Source of the DNA: Paractinoplanes ovalisporus
Lineage (GTDB): Bacteria > Actinomycetota > Actinomycetes > Mycobacteriales > Micromonosporaceae
Direction: 5' to 3'
NCBI RefSeq assembly: GCF_016834655.1
Contig: NZ_JAENHP010000004.1
Location: 372,001 to 436,000, forward strand
Length of the DNA: 64,000 nt
A program made the translations under genes and the position numbers. Positions 1-9,834 of this stretch are shown here, one piece after another; the first letter of the stretch is position 1, and every line of letters starts with the position of its first letter. The notes below the pieces were generated by a model, which had not been told where the DNA came from, ran no database searches, and saw nothing but the letters and a program-made list of their open reading frames with translations.

Positions 1-1
1 G

Positions 2-1168
2 CACCAGCTCAGCGGGCCCAACGGCACCCGCTGGTATCTGTATTACAGCGCGGGCACGCAGGCCTGTTGTGACGGGCAACGGTCCTTTGTGCTCGAGAGC
101 GCGGGCAGTGACCCGATGGGCCCGTACGCGTACAAGGGTCAACTGAATGTGCAGGCGAACAACGGCTGGGCCATCGACGGCAGCGTCGCCACGATCGGCG
201 GCAGGAACTACTTCCTGTATTCGTCGTGGGTCGGTGACCTGCAGAGCCTGTTCATCGCGCCGATGAGCAACCCGTGGACCGTGAGCGCCTACGGCACGCG
301 GATCTCCTATCCGACGTACGACTGGGAGAAGGTTGGAGGCAACACCGAAGAGGGCCCGTACGTGCTGCAGCGCAACGGTGCGACCTATCTGACCTTCTCG
401 GCCAGTTCGTGCAACACGCCGGACTACAAGATCGGCATGCTCACGCTGACCGGCAGCAACCCGCTGGCGGCCTCGTCGTGGACCAAACGCAGCACGCCGC
501 TGTTCCAGCGCAGCGACGCCAACAGCGTCTACGGGCCGGGCCACCACTCGTTCTTCACCTCACCCGACGGCAGCGAGACGTGGATGGCCTACCACGCCAA
601 CGAGACGACCGCCCAGGGCTGCGGGGCGACCCGGACGACCCGGATCAAGAAGGTCAACTGGAACAGCGACAACACCCCGAACCTGGGTACGCCGGACCGG
701 CTGTCGACCTCGTTGACGGCGCCCGCGGGCGACCCCGGCGGCACGGTGTCGTTCCCGGTCGCGGGCACGCGCTACCGCCTGGTCAACCAGGCCAGCGGCA
801 AGGTGCTGGACGCGCAGAACTGCGGCACCGCCAACGGCACGGCCATCCAGCAGTGGTCGTCGCTCGGCAACGCGTGTCAGCAGTGGACGTTCACAAAAAC
901 GACCAGCAACTACTACCGCATCACGAACGCCAACAGCGGCACGGTGCTGGACGCGGTCAACTGCGGCACCGCGCTCAACCTGTGGTCGTCGCTCGGCAAC
1001 ACCTGCCAGGAGTGGAGTCTGACCCCGATCAACGGTGGCTACCTGATCGCGAGCCGCAACAACGGCCAGGTTCTGGACGTCACGAACTGCGGCACGGGCG
1101 ACGGGGTCGCCGTACGGCTGTGGGCCTCTCTGGGTAATGCCTGCCAGCAGTGGACCATCTTGGTCTGA
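2..1168 (+). CDS. GH43 family glycosidase with C-terminal ricin-B lectin domain (5' truncated)
   Basis: The reading frame is open from base 2, so the start lies upstream of the window. The visible part reads as the C-terminal half of a five-bladed GH43 propeller (WYLYYSAG, NTEEGPYVL, YGPGHHSFF) of the arabinofuranosidase/arabinanase type that cleaves plant side-chain sugars. It is followed from about 760 by a ricin-B-like trefoil with three repeats ending CQQW, CQEW and CQQW, the QxW signature of sugar binding. The middle repeat is about four residues shorter than the other two. A secreted enzyme is expected, but the signal peptide would be outside the window. The gene ends 7 bases before the stop of the convergent peptidase gene. 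Substrate specificity cannot be decided from the visible part. Confidence 0.88.
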   Translation, partial: HQLSGPNGTRWYLYYSAGTQACCDGQRSFVLESAGSDPMGPYAYKGQLNVQANNGWAIDGSVATIGGRNYFLYSSWVGDLQSLFIAPMSNPWTVSAYGTRISYPTYDWEKVGGNTEEGPYVLQRNGATYLTFSASSCNTPDYKIGMLTLTGSNPLAASSWTKRSTPLFQRSDANSVYGPGHHSFFTSPDGSETWMAYHANETTAQGCGATRTTRIKKVNWNSDNTPNLGTPDRLSTSLTAPAGDPGGTVSFPVAGTRYRLVNQASGKVLDAQNCGTANGTAIQQWSSLGNACQQWTFTKTTSNYYRITNANSGTVLDAVNCGTALNLWSSLGNTCQEWSLTPINGGYLIASRNNGQVLDVTNCGTGDGVAVRLWASLGNACQQWTILV

Positions 1169-1175
1169 TCGAGGC

Positions 1176-3356
1176 TCACCGGTCGATGAGGACGCTGATC
1201 GCGAGACCTCCCATCGGGCGGCCGTCGCGGTCGACGCGCACCAGGTCGATCGTGCCGTGGGTGCCGCGCAGCGCGTCCTTGGGCACCTCGATCAGCAGAC
1301 CCAGCCGGGTCGAACCGAGCGGCATCGGCAACCGTTGGGTCGCCGTCCGGCCGTCGGCGAAGACGACCGCCTCGTGCAGGTCGAATCCGCCGGCGGCCAC
1401 GTCCTTCTCGTCGCCCGACACCACCTCGGCCGGGCGGAAGGGCGCCTCCGGGGGCTCGGGCGACGAACGGACGATCCGCACCCGGAAGTCGGCCAGCTTC
1501 GCCGGGCGGCGGATCTCGAGCCCGGCCGTCTCACCGGGCCGGATGCCGCGCGCCACGAACGGCACGAGAACGGCATGACCAGGCTTCGGCCGTACGACGG
1601 TGAGGTTCTTCTGGGCCAGATTGCCGTGCTCCCAGACGTGGGCGCCGGCGATCGGCCGGTCGGAGCGGGCGTGCACCGCGGCGAGCCAGCAGGCGTGGGT
1701 GCCGGGCGCCGGAACCGCGGCGGCGGGCCAGCGGGCCTTGACGACCGTGCTCTGCCCGGGGGCGAGTCCGAAGCCGGTGACGGCCGTGAGCGACGGCAGG
1801 AAGTCGGTCGGCCAGGTGAACTGGACGCCGGCGAACGGGCGTACGTGGAAGGTGACCACAAAATGCTGGGCGATGCCGCCGCCCTGGTTGCGGATCCGGG
1901 CGTAGAACCAGTTGTCCTGCCCCGCCCGTGGTTCCTGGTGCGTCGTCCCGCCGTCGTCCGCGTTGCGGATCCACAGGTCGGGCGAGTCCCAGAACCGGCC
2001 GTTCCACTGTTCGCCGCCGGTGTGCGCGGGGTCGTCGCGCAGCCAGAGATCGGGCCCGGGCGCCGGGTCGCCGAACCCGTAGATCCACCGGTGGAACGCG
2101 TCGACCAGGTCGGCCGCGCCGCTGCGGGCGACCAGGTGGGCCTCCAGCGCCTCGGTGGTGGTCGGCCGGCTCAGGTGCTCCCGGTAGAACTCGTTCATCC
2201 ATCCCGTGAGGTCGGCCGGCGAGGTCAGGGCGGCCGCGCCGGCGAAGAACCGCTCACCCGCCGGGTACGACGCCGTCGGCGTGACCCGGAAGTAGGGGTT
2301 GCGGGGCGACAGCGTGTTCGGGGGCTCACTGAAGTCGTACGGACGAACGCCCGTGCCTCCGCTGTCGTGGTAGGTGTTCCAAGCCTCGTCCCACCAGCCG
2401 TCGGCCTGGCTCGCCGGTTTGACGCCCCGCCCCCACCAGGAGTGGAACGCCTCGTGGCGCAGCGAGCCGGGTGTCGCGGTGCAGCCACCCTCGTACTCCA
2501 TCCCGCCCTGGATCAGGAACGCCGTGAACCGGTCGCCGTGCACGTAGCGCCCGATGGCCTGCTCGTTCGCGGGCAGCCAGGTGCTCAGGCGCGCCAGTTC
2601 GGCCGCCAGGTCGAAGGTCGTGTTGGCGGCGAGCTTGACCACCTCGACGGTGAGCGGCGCGCTGCTGACCGGCATGTGCACGGTGCCGGTGACCGACGCC
2701 AGCGTGTCGACGGCGCGGATCTCCAGCATCGGCGAGAACGCGGTGAACCGTTGCGGGAAGGCCACCCGCCAGTGGTTCGGGCCCAGCGTCGTCACCGTCC
2801 CGTTGGTGATCGGCCGGTGGGCGATCGACGTTCCGGTGACGACCAGCTCCAGGTCGATGGCGTACTGGTCCCAGAGCAGGTTCGCGGGCAGCCAGGACTC
2901 CAGGTAGCGGGCGGGGGCCAGGTCGGTGAAGCCGAAGGTGAAGGTCAGCCGCGGGCCGGCCGACCAGGTCAGGGCCGGTGGATAGGAGCCGCCGGCGGGC
3001 GAGTTGGGCGGTCCGAGCGACCAGGTCAGGTCCAGGGTGTGCGCGGAACCGGCGGCGACCACCGAGTCGAGCACCCGCAGGTCGGCGCCGGTGCCCCCGC
3101 CCAGGTTCGCGGTGAGCACCTGGGCCGGGGTCAGCGGCGTGCCGTCCAGGACGACACCGGTGATCGTCTGGCGCAGGTCGAAGATCGGGCAGCCCGCGGT
3201 GGGACCGGCCACGAACTCGACCCGCGCCTCACCGGTGGCCGTCCCGCTCGCCCCGTCGAAGGTGAGGCGGGCCCGGACGGTGGAGATGTCGATCGGCACC
3301 GCCGTACGGCCGGAGACCGTCACCGGAGGCGGCGCGAGGTCGAAGTTCGTGGCCAT
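1176..3356 (-). CDS. M1-family-like zinc metallopeptidase
   Basis: Protein of 726 residues, starting at ATG 3356 behind a GGGAGGGG ribosome site; the longer frame to 3437 overlaps the upstream gene. It carries HEAFH at residues 301-305 and a Glu 18 residues later (E324), the exact HExxH-X18-E zinc site of M1 aminopeptidases, preceded by GGMEYEGG in the place of the family's GxMEN motif. The N-terminal 200 residues look like the M1 beta-saddle. The C-terminal 250 residues are beta-rich, probably Ig-like or CARDB-like. No signal peptide or membrane segment is visible, so it is cytoplasmic or released by another route. It follows the metzincin-like gene by 4 bases and is surely co-transcribed. 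The substrate is unknown. Confidence 0.85.
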   Translation of the reverse strand: MATNFDLAPPPVTVSGRTAVPIDISTVRARLTFDGASGTATGEARVEFVAGPTAGCPIFDLRQTITGVVLDGTPLTPAQVLTANLGGGTGADLRVLDSVVAAGSAHTLDLTWSLGPPNSPAGGSYPPALTWSAGPRLTFTFGFTDLAPARYLESWLPANLLWDQYAIDLELVVTGTSIAHRPITNGTVTTLGPNHWRVAFPQRFTAFSPMLEIRAVDTLASVTGTVHMPVSSAPLTVEVVKLAANTTFDLAAELARLSTWLPANEQAIGRYVHGDRFTAFLIQGGMEYEGGCTATPGSLRHEAFHSWWGRGVKPASQADGWWDEAWNTYHDSGGTGVRPYDFSEPPNTLSPRNPYFRVTPTASYPAGERFFAGAAALTSPADLTGWMNEFYREHLSRPTTTEALEAHLVARSGAADLVDAFHRWIYGFGDPAPGPDLWLRDDPAHTGGEQWNGRFWDSPDLWIRNADDGGTTHQEPRAGQDNWFYARIRNQGGGIAQHFVVTFHVRPFAGVQFTWPTDFLPSLTAVTGFGLAPGQSTVVKARWPAAAVPAPGTHACWLAAVHARSDRPIAGAHVWEHGNLAQKNLTVVRPKPGHAVLVPFVARGIRPGETAGLEIRRPAKLADFRVRIVRSSPEPPEAPFRPAEVVSGDEKDVAAGGFDLHEAVVFADGRTATQRLPMPLGSTRLGLLIEVPKDALRGTHGTIDLVRVDRDGRPMGGLAISVLIDR

Positions 3357-3360
3357 GACG

Positions 3361-5430
3361 TCACCCCTCCCGGTCCGGCAGCAGTCCTTCGAAACCGGCC
3401 AGCAGGCTCGGCGCCGGGCGGTTGTCCGCGAGGGCATCGGCGCTGCCGCCGCTGTCGGCCAGCTGTCGCAACCGGCTTGTGGCCTCGGTCAGGTGGTAGG
3501 CGTTGCCGCCGAGCGCGACCCACTTGCCGACCTCGGGGTTCAGCACCAGACCGGCGGCGTCGTTGTCCACACTGTTCACCGGGAACTGCACGAACACCTG
3601 CGGGTCGGCCACGACACCGACCGGCACTCCGCTCGCCGACCAGGTGACGGCGACCGTGAGCCGGTAGGAGCCCGGTTGCGGGAAGGCGAAGCCGTCGGAG
3701 CTCCAGAACACCCGGTGCGTGGCCGAGACCGATTCCCCGGGCGCCAGCTCGGCCAGGCGGGCGTTGTCGCAGACGATCACGAACGGGCGGAACGGGTGGG
3801 CCACACCCTCGGCGTCGGTGATCGTGATGGTGGCGAACAGCGCTTCCAGCGAGACGTCGTCCGGCACGATCAACGGTCCGTCGCTGCGGTTGGTCAGCGT
3901 CCAGCCCACCTCGTACGGCTGGCCGAAAGCGACCGTGGCCGGGGCGGTGACCGTCAGTTCGAGCTCGGACGGGTCGAACAGGTTGTGGTCCGAGGCCTGG
4001 GGCACGCCGGAGCCGAACCACGAGGCGAACGGCCAGCCTCCGGGGCGGATGACCGGATCAGGCATGTGCACCAGGTGGTGCCGCACAGTGGTGTTGACGG
4101 CCAGGTTGATCTGGTCGGGGAAGATGCCGGGCTGGCCGGTGGTGGGTCCGCCGAGCACGTTGGCCACGCTGCCGGTGGTCGTCATGATCGAGTTGTCGGC
4201 CGCGGTCTCCTGCTCCTGGTGGATCTGGTTGAACGTGTGCGTGATCTCGTGTGTGGCGCTGCGCAGGAAGGCCCGCGGCACGTCACGCTGATGCTGGTCC
4301 CCGGCGGCGCCGAAGTTGGCCGTTTCGGAGAGCGGGTAGCCGTCGTCGCAGAAGCTGGCGCAACCCTCCCGCGGTACGTCGATCTGGTCGTACATGACGC
4401 CGCGCCCGCACCCGAGCCGGGCCGGCACGAACATCAGGTGGATGCGCCAGTCGGTGTCCAGATCGGCCGGTTGGTGACTGGTCGTCATCAGGTTGTGCAG
4501 GGCGCCGGTGTTCCAGCAGGCAGTCGGGTCAACCCCGGCCGGCACCGGTACGCCGACCTGGTCGCTGATCACGCTGAGCTGCCAGCCGTGCTTGGCATAG
4601 ATGGTGTCGAAGTACTCCGTGCCGCCGGCGCCGTCGGGCACGGGTTGCGGCGCGACCGCCCCCTCCAGCACGTCGATCTCGACGCTGGCCCGCCGGAAGA
4701 AGCTGGACACCCACGACAGGGTCACGGCGCCCTTGTCGGTGCCGTTCTCGATCCAGCGTCCGACCAGATGCGGCCCGGTGAACGGGAACACGGCCGGCAC
4801 CTGGGTCAGTTTGAGGGTGACGGTGCGGCTCGCCGTGGCCGGGAACGAGCCCTTGAAGGTGCCCGCGGCGGGCTGGGTGTAGTCGAACTGCTCGACGACC
4901 AGGGTGACCGTGCATGGCCGATTCGCGGACGCCGTCACTCTTACGGCCTGCAGATACGAGTGGTAGCGGCTGCGCGGGAAGATCGGGATCCGGGGCCTCA
5001 GGATGGGGATCGGCCGCCCGTTCTCGTCGGTCGCCGGGCGGCTCGCGGCGGCGGCCGTCGACTCGGTGGCCGGCTGTTCCGCATCCGGGATCGGGAAGGC
5101 GATCCTCCGTAGATAGAGGTCACCGCTAACGATGATGTTGTCCGGCCCGCCGTCCGGCGCCGACCGGTCGACCCGCATCGTGCCCTCGTAGCGCCGGCGG
5201 CCGCCATCGATCGGCGTGAAGTTCAGGACGTAACAGCCGGACCGGAACGAGTTCCGGCACGGCCTGATCGGGACCGGGCCCGGTGGAGCACCTTCGGGGC
5301 CTTCGTCGACGATCGGGATCCGTTCGGCCAGCGGGACCTCGGGCGCCACGACCGGCGGCACGAGGCCCGGGGTCGCGCCGACGCCGGGGGCGGCGGGGCC
5401 GGAAGTGGAATGGCCTTGGCAGTTGCACAT
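3361..5430 (-). CDS. metzincin-like zinc metallopeptidase
   Basis: Protein of 689 residues from ATG 5430 behind a good GGAGGAAA site. At residues 394-404 it has HEITH-TFNQI-H. This is the metzincin pattern HExxHxxNxxH with Asn in place of the usual Gly, and a likely Met-turn (SIM) follows about 15 residues on. Metzincins are zinc endopeptidases in which the third His is the third ligand. The N-terminus begins MCNC and is Pro/Gly-rich, with no Sec or Tat signal. C-terminal beta domains follow. It lies second in a three-gene operon, upstream of an M1-like peptidase. I do not recognise a named family for the whole protein. Confidence 0.78.
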   Translation of the reverse strand: MCNCQGHSTSGPAAPGVGATPGLVPPVVAPEVPLAERIPIVDEGPEGAPPGPVPIRPCRNSFRSGCYVLNFTPIDGGRRRYEGTMRVDRSAPDGGPDNIIVSGDLYLRRIAFPIPDAEQPATESTAAAASRPATDENGRPIPILRPRIPIFPRSRYHSYLQAVRVTASANRPCTVTLVVEQFDYTQPAAGTFKGSFPATASRTVTLKLTQVPAVFPFTGPHLVGRWIENGTDKGAVTLSWVSSFFRRASVEIDVLEGAVAPQPVPDGAGGTEYFDTIYAKHGWQLSVISDQVGVPVPAGVDPTACWNTGALHNLMTTSHQPADLDTDWRIHLMFVPARLGCGRGVMYDQIDVPREGCASFCDDGYPLSETANFGAAGDQHQRDVPRAFLRSATHEITHTFNQIHQEQETAADNSIMTTTGSVANVLGGPTTGQPGIFPDQINLAVNTTVRHHLVHMPDPVIRPGGWPFASWFGSGVPQASDHNLFDPSELELTVTAPATVAFGQPYEVGWTLTNRSDGPLIVPDDVSLEALFATITITDAEGVAHPFRPFVIVCDNARLAELAPGESVSATHRVFWSSDGFAFPQPGSYRLTVAVTWSASGVPVGVVADPQVFVQFPVNSVDNDAAGLVLNPEVGKWVALGGNAYHLTEATSRLRQLADSGGSADALADNRPAPSLLAGFEGLLPDREG

Positions 5431-5440
5431 GATTTCCTCC

Positions 5441-5491
5441 GTGTCTCACACGCGCTGGTAGGAGTTCGTGTCTCACACCCGCCGATAGGAG
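5441..5491. repeat. 24-bp direct duplication of a gene 3' end
   Basis: Bases 5441-5464 and 5468-5491 are two copies of one 24-base unit starting GTGTCTCACAC, differing at about four positions. The second copy encodes the last residues and stop (SYRRV, TGA) of the small minus-strand gene; the first would encode SYQRV and a stop in a different phase. It looks like a small tandem duplication of the coding 3' end placed between the two genes. Confidence 0.7.
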
Positions 5492-5760
5492 AAGGTGCAG
5501 CCTTCAGGGTCGGTGATCCGGAGCAGGTCACCGTCGATGTCGAAGGCGTAGGCGACGAGCCGGTCGTCGGCGCCGCTGAGCACCAGGCGGCCGCCTTCGA
5601 GGCGGAAGATCCCGGCGTCCCAGCGGACGAACCCCTGGGATTCGCCGCGCCGGCCCGTATATCGGCCGGCCGAGAAGGTGAGGAACTCCGGGTAGCCCGC
5701 GGCGCATTCCGGAGCGTCCACTTTGTGCCACTCGCCGGCCAGGCTCGGTTCGTCGCTCAT
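5473..5760 (-). CDS. small beta-rich hypothetical protein
   Basis: Protein of 95 residues; ATG 5760 is chosen because it has a GGGGAG/GAGG ribosome site and gives a compact protein starting MSDEPSLAGEW, whereas the longer frame to 5853 has a proline/arginine-rich, non-coding-looking extension. The sequence alternates hydrophobic and polar residues in short strands with a GEW start, resembling lipocalin-like or avidin-like small beta-barrels, but I recognise no family. There is no signal peptide. It is first in an operon with two zinc peptidases; a role as regulator, inhibitor or partner of them is only a guess. Confidence 0.65.
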   Translation of the reverse strand: MSDEPSLAGEWHKVDAPECAAGYPEFLTFSAGRYTGRRGESQGFVRWDAGIFRLEGGRLVLSGADDRLVAYAFDIDGDLLRITDPEGCTFSYRRV

Positions 5761-5880
5761 CGCCGCCTCGCTCCCCGTAGTCACGAACATGGCGGGACGG
5801 CGTGGCCGCCCGCAGGGCAGGGGATGACGGGGGAGTCGCAGATACACCCGCAAGCTGAGCGGGTCTCTGCGTCAACGTAG

Positions 5881-6039
5881 AAGGTCGGCGGCGGCGGCGA
5901 TATCAACCTGACGACAGAGCCCGGCGTTGCTCCGTTTTGCATCTTTGACTAAAGTTTCTTAACAGATATTGACGGGCCCTCCAGAGATTTGGTTTGGTCG
6001 ATGCGTTGAGCGGCCACCATCCCCCTCGAAAGGCCCGCC
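5881..6039 (+). promoter_or_regulatory. chitinase upstream region with AAAGTTTC element
   Basis: This A+T-richer stretch precedes the chitinase gene. It holds a TTGACT box at 5945-5950 running directly into AAAGTTTCTTAAC (5951-5963). The core AAAGTTTC matches one half of the CGAAACTTTCG-type palindrome known upstream of actinomycete xylanase genes. No convincing -10 hexamer at standard spacing was found, so the element is only suggested. Confidence 0.35.
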
Positions 6040-7137
6040 ATGAAAAGAAAATCCCTGCTCACACTGCTTGCAGTGCTCACTCTGGGCGCGGTCGGCGCGA
6101 TCATGCCGATGGCGATGTCACAGGCCGCCGCGGCGTGCGTCTCGGCCTACAACAACGGCGCGGTCTACACCGGCGGGATGACCGCCTCCTACAACGGGCG
6201 TAACTGGACGGCCAAATGGTGGACCCAGGGAGAGGCGCCGAGCACCGGCGGCTCCGGGGTCTGGCAGGACAACGGCACCTGCACCGGCGGCAGCGGCGGC
6301 GGTGGTGGCACCGGCGGCGGAACCACCTGCAACTACCCGAACTGGGTGGCCGGGCAGTTCTACGCGGCCGGCTCGATCGTGCGCTACACCAACGGGCAGT
6401 ACTACCAGGCCTCGCACGAGAACCCGGGCTACGACCCGGTCATCAGCACCTGGTACTGGTCGCCCTACACCTGCAGCGGCAGCGGTGGCGGCGGCAACAA
6501 CGGCGGCGGCGGTGGGACCTCCGGGTTCGTCGTCAGCGAGGCCCAGTTCAACTCGATGTTCCCGGGGCGGAACAGCTTCTACACGTACGCCGGTCTGACC
6601 GACGCCATGAAGAAGTTCCCGGCGTTCGCGACCGCGGGCAGTGACACGGTCAAGAAGCAGGAGGCGGCGGCGTTCCTGGCCAACGTCGGGCACGAGACCG
6701 GTGGGCTGGTCTACATCGACGAGATCAACCAGGCCAACTGGCCGCACTACTGCGACACCTCCCAGCCGTACGGGTGCCCGGCCGGTCAGTCCGCCTACCA
6801 CGGTCGTGGCCCGATCCAGCTGAGCTGGAACTTCAACTACTACGCGGCGGGCAACGCGCTCGGCGTCGACCTGCTGCGCAACCCGAACCTGGTGGCCACC
6901 AACTCGTCGATCTCGTGGCAGACCGGCCTCTGGTACTGGATGACCGGCACCGGCGGCGCGGGCACGACCTCGCACAACGCGATGGTCAACGGCAACGGCT
7001 TCGGCACCACGATCCGGGCCATCAACAGCATCGAGTGCAACGGCGGTAACGCCGGCCAGGTGCAGAGCCGCGTCACCCTCTACACCCGGATCGCCGGCAT
7101 CCTCGGCGTCCCCACGGGCGGCAACCTGTACTGCTGA
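6040..7137 (+). CDS. secreted GH19 chitinase with two CBM5/12 domains
   Basis: Protein of 365 residues that hydrolyses chitin outside the cell. A Sec signal peptide ([18 protein letters not shown]..., cleavage near AAAA at about 35) is followed by two chitin-binding type-3 modules of about 48 residues, each Cys-bounded with aromatic WWTQGE or YWSPY positions. Gly/Ser-rich linkers lead to a GH19 catalytic domain from about residue 165. The catalytic Glu is E219 in HETGG; the second conserved block is [15 protein letters not shown]. Length and order fit bacterial family 19 chitinases. The start follows a weak GAAAGG site. It is monocistronic, ending before a strong terminator. Confidence 0.95.
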   Translation: MKRKSLLTLLAVLTLGAVGAIMPMAMSQAAAACVSAYNNGAVYTGGMTASYNGRNWTAKWWTQGEAPSTGGSGVWQDNGTCTGGSGGGGGTGGGTTCNYPNWVAGQFYAAGSIVRYTNGQYYQASHENPGYDPVISTWYWSPYTCSGSGGGGNNGGGGGTSGFVVSEAQFNSMFPGRNSFYTYAGLTDAMKKFPAFATAGSDTVKKQEAAAFLANVGHETGGLVYIDEINQANWPHYCDTSQPYGCPAGQSAYHGRGPIQLSWNFNYYAAGNALGVDLLRNPNLVATNSSISWQTGLWYWMTGTGGAGTTSHNAMVNGNGFGTTIRAINSIECNGGNAGQVQSRVTLYTRIAGILGVPTGGNLYC

Positions 7138-7150
7138 CCACGTTTCTCAG

Positions 7151-7185
7151 GAAAGAGCGGTGCTGCCCGGCGGCGCCGCTCTTTC
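7151..7185 (+). terminator. terminator after the chitinase gene
   Basis: A perfect 10-bp stem, GAAAGAGCGG paired with CCGCTCTTTC, encloses a 15-base loop 13 bases after the chitinase stop. An ATG-started frame for the next gene would begin inside this hairpin, which argues for the downstream GTG start. Confidence 0.85.
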
Positions 7186-7258
7186 CGCATTTCCGGGTCT
7201 TTCCGGTCGCATCCGGTGTTCGCTGGTCAGGGCGGGATACATCGGACCGGGGGCGCGT

Positions 7259-8875
7259 GTGACGGCTGATAACAGGAGTGGACGTCTGCGACGTCTGCTC
7301 ACCGACCGGCGGGTCGGCACGAAGATCATGCTGGCGGTCATCGCGGTCACGGTGTTCAGCGTGACCGACGGGCTGATCGCGTTACGCAGCCTCGGGGACA
7401 CCAACGACCAGGTCGCCACCGGCTATGAGCACAGCCTCGAACTCGAGGCCGTCGGCAACCTGCGGGCCGCGGTCAACCGCACCTGGCTGGCCGTCAACGA
7501 CTATCTGCTCGCCGTTGACGACGCCGGGCGGACCGCGGCGAACACCAAACTCGCCACTGCCGAGCAGGAGGTCGAGCAGTACGCCGCCACGTTCGCGGCG
7601 CTCGGCATCGGCGCCGAGATGCGGACCACCGAGGCAGCCTTCAGGACGGCCTGGACCGCGTACGTGGAAATTCTCGACGCCCGGGTTCTGACCCCGGCCG
7701 CCCTGCGTGACCGGGCGGCACTCCAGAGCGTCCGCACCGGCGCCCTGGCCGACGCCATGGACGACGTCCGCGCGCCGCTGACCGCGCTCGCCGACCTGAC
7801 CGTGCGGGTCGCGGCCGACCAGCAGCATCTGGCCGAGAGCCGCTACCAGTCGACGAAGTGGCTGGTCATCGCCGTTCTGGTCGGCGGTGGTCTGATCGGC
7901 GTGGCGCTCGCGCTGGGCATCACCCGGATGATCGTGCGGCCGCTGTCGCAGTGCGTGAACGCCCTGGAGAAGGTCGGTACGGGCGATCTCACCGTACGGG
8001 TCGCGGTGGACAGCACCGACGAGGTGGGCCGGATGGCCCAGACGCTCAACCACACCGCCGAATCGATGGCCGGCACCGTGGGACGGGTGCACGCGAACTC
8101 GGACCTGCTGGCCTCCGCCTCCGAGCAGCTGTCCGCGGTCTCGGCCCAGCTGGCGGCCTCCGCCGAGGAGACGTCGGCGCAGGTCGGCACCGTCTCCGAC
8201 TCGGCCGGTCAGGTCTCGCTGGGCGTGCAGGCGGTGGCCGCCGGGGCCGACGAGATGGGGGTGTCGATCCGCGAGATCTCCAACAGCGCCAACGAGGCGG
8301 CCGGGGTGGCCGCCGAGGCCGCCCGCACCGCCGAGTCGACCAACACCAGCGTCGCCCGGCTCGGCGAGGCCTCGGCGCAGATCGGCACGGTGGTCGCACT
8401 GATCACCTCGATCGCCGAGCAGACCAACCTGCTCGCGCTCAACGCCACCATCGAGGCGGCCCGGGCCGGCGAATCGGGCAAGGGGTTCGCCGTGGTGGCG
8501 GCCGAGGTCAAAGACCTGGCCCAGGAGACCGCCCGCGCCACCCAGGAGATCACCTCGCAGGTCTCGGCCATCCAGGACGAGACCACCAACGCGGTCCAGG
8601 CGATCCGGCAGATCGCCGAGGTGATCGGCACGATCAACGACTACGCCACCACGATCGCCGCCGCCGTCGAGGAGCAGACGGCCACGACCGCGGAGATCGC
8701 GCGCAGCGTCGGGCAGGCGGCCGAGGGCTCGACCAGCATCGCCGAGAACATCACCGGCGTCGCGCAGGCGGCCCACCAGGTGACCTCGGGTGCCACCGAG
8801 ACCCAGCAGACCGCCTCCGAACTGGCCCGCACCGCGGCCGACCTGCAGAGCACGGTGTCGACGTACCGGCTCTGA
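7259..8875 (+). CDS. methyl-accepting chemotaxis protein
   Basis: Protein of 538 residues, a transmembrane chemoreceptor that signals to CheA/CheW. GTG 7259 is preferred over the in-frame ATG at 7160, which lies within a terminator. Order: short cytoplasmic N-terminus, TM1 near residues 20-42, a roughly 150-residue helical four-helix-bundle sensor, TM2 ([20 protein letters not shown]) near 200-222, HAMP, and a long coiled-coil signalling domain with the conserved hairpin tip ([21 protein letters not shown]). The ligand is unknown. No che genes lie nearby, so it works with a chemosensory array encoded elsewhere. Confidence 0.93.
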   Translation: MTADNRSGRLRRLLTDRRVGTKIMLAVIAVTVFSVTDGLIALRSLGDTNDQVATGYEHSLELEAVGNLRAAVNRTWLAVNDYLLAVDDAGRTAANTKLATAEQEVEQYAATFAALGIGAEMRTTEAAFRTAWTAYVEILDARVLTPAALRDRAALQSVRTGALADAMDDVRAPLTALADLTVRVAADQQHLAESRYQSTKWLVIAVLVGGGLIGVALALGITRMIVRPLSQCVNALEKVGTGDLTVRVAVDSTDEVGRMAQTLNHTAESMAGTVGRVHANSDLLASASEQLSAVSAQLAASAEETSAQVGTVSDSAGQVSLGVQAVAAGADEMGVSIREISNSANEAAGVAAEAARTAESTNTSVARLGEASAQIGTVVALITSIAEQTNLLALNATIEAARAGESGKGFAVVAAEVKDLAQETARATQEITSQVSAIQDETTNAVQAIRQIAEVIGTINDYATTIAAAVEEQTATTAEIARSVGQAAEGSTSIAENITGVAQAAHQVTSGATETQQTASELARTAADLQSTVSTYRL

Positions 8876-8883
8876 GGCCAGTC

Positions 8884-9834
8884 TTATTCGGGCACGTTCG
8901 CCGAGACCTCGCCGAGGGCGGCCACCTCGTCGGCCGCCAGGTCGAGCGTGGCCGAGGCGATCAGGGCCGGTAGCTGCCCGGTGGTGCGGGCGCTGGCGAT
9001 CGGGGCGGCCACCTGCGGTTTCGTACGCAACCAGGCCAGCGCCACCGTGGCCGGCTCGACGCCGTGCGTGCCGGCGATGTCGTCGAGCACCTTGATGACG
9101 GCCAGCCCCTCCTCGTTCAGGTAGGTCTTGGCCCCGCCGCCGCGCGGGCCCTGCGCCAGGTCTTCGGTCGTGCGGTACTTGCCGGTCAGGAACCCGCTGG
9201 CCAGGGCGTAGTACGGCAGCACGGCCAGGTTCTCGGCGGCCGCGATCGGGGCGATGTCCCGCTCGTAGGCGGCGCGCGCGACCAGGTTGTAGTGCGGCTG
9301 CAGCGCCACGGGCAGGGTCAGGCCGTCCCGCCGGGCGATCTCGAACCACTCGCGGATGCGGGCCGGGCTGTAGTTCGAGACGCCGATCGCGCGCACCTTG
9401 CCCGCTTTGACCAGCGCGTCGAACGCGGCCGCGGTCTCGGCCAGCGGCGTGTTCTCGTCGTCGTAGTGGGCGTAGTAGAGGTCGATGTAGTCGGTGCGCA
9501 GCCGGGCCAGGGACGCGTCGGCCGCGGCCGCGACGTTGGCGGCGGCCAGACCGCGGAACTGCGGGTGCTGGCTGACCTTGGTGGCGACGACGACCCGGTC
9601 GCGGTTGCCGCGGGCGGCCAGCCAGTTGCCGATGATCGTCTCCGACTCGCCGCCGGAGTTGCCGGGCACCCAGGCCGAATAGCCGTCGGCGGTGTCCACG
9701 AAATTGCCGCCGGCCTCGACGAAGGCGTCCAGGATCTGGTGCGACGCAGGTTCGTCGCTGGTCCAGCCGAACACGTTGCCGCCGAGGTTGAGCGGGAACA
9801 CCTCGATGCCGCTACTGCCCAGAGTGCTGCTCAT
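8884..9834 (-). CDS. aldo/keto reductase
   Basis: Protein of 316 residues, a cytoplasmic NADPH-dependent oxidoreductase of the AKR barrel fold. ATG 9834 has an AAAGGACG site and overlaps the upstream regulator's stop as ATGA, so the two are translationally coupled. Visible landmarks are NFVDTADGYS (catalytic Asp/Tyr), a Lys in VVVATKVS, and IGVSNYSPARIREW, close to the voltage-channel-beta/YajO-like AKRs. Substrate unknown. Pairing with an XRE/MmyB-type regulator suggests it is induced by a small carbonyl compound. Confidence 0.9.
   Translation of the reverse strand: MSSTLGSSGIEVFPLNLGGNVFGWTSDEPASHQILDAFVEAGGNFVDTADGYSAWVPGNSGGESETIIGNWLAARGNRDRVVVATKVSQHPQFRGLAAANVAAAADASLARLRTDYIDLYYAHYDDENTPLAETAAAFDALVKAGKVRAIGVSNYSPARIREWFEIARRDGLTLPVALQPHYNLVARAAYERDIAPIAAAENLAVLPYYALASGFLTGKYRTTEDLAQGPRGGGAKTYLNEEGLAVIKVLDDIAGTHGVEPATVALAWLRTKPQVAAPIASARTTGQLPALIASATLDLAADEVAALGEVSANVPE

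Noticed and set aside
1137..5112. Plus-strand frames of 836 and 702 codons opposite the peptidase operon
   Set aside because: Arg/Gly/Val-rich antisense frames with no ribosome sites or domains; the minus-strand frames carry clear zinc-peptidase motifs.
7160..7258. Longer N-terminus of the chemoreceptor from ATG 7160
   Set aside because: The ATG lies inside the chitinase terminator hairpin; GTG 7259 gives a normal receptor start.
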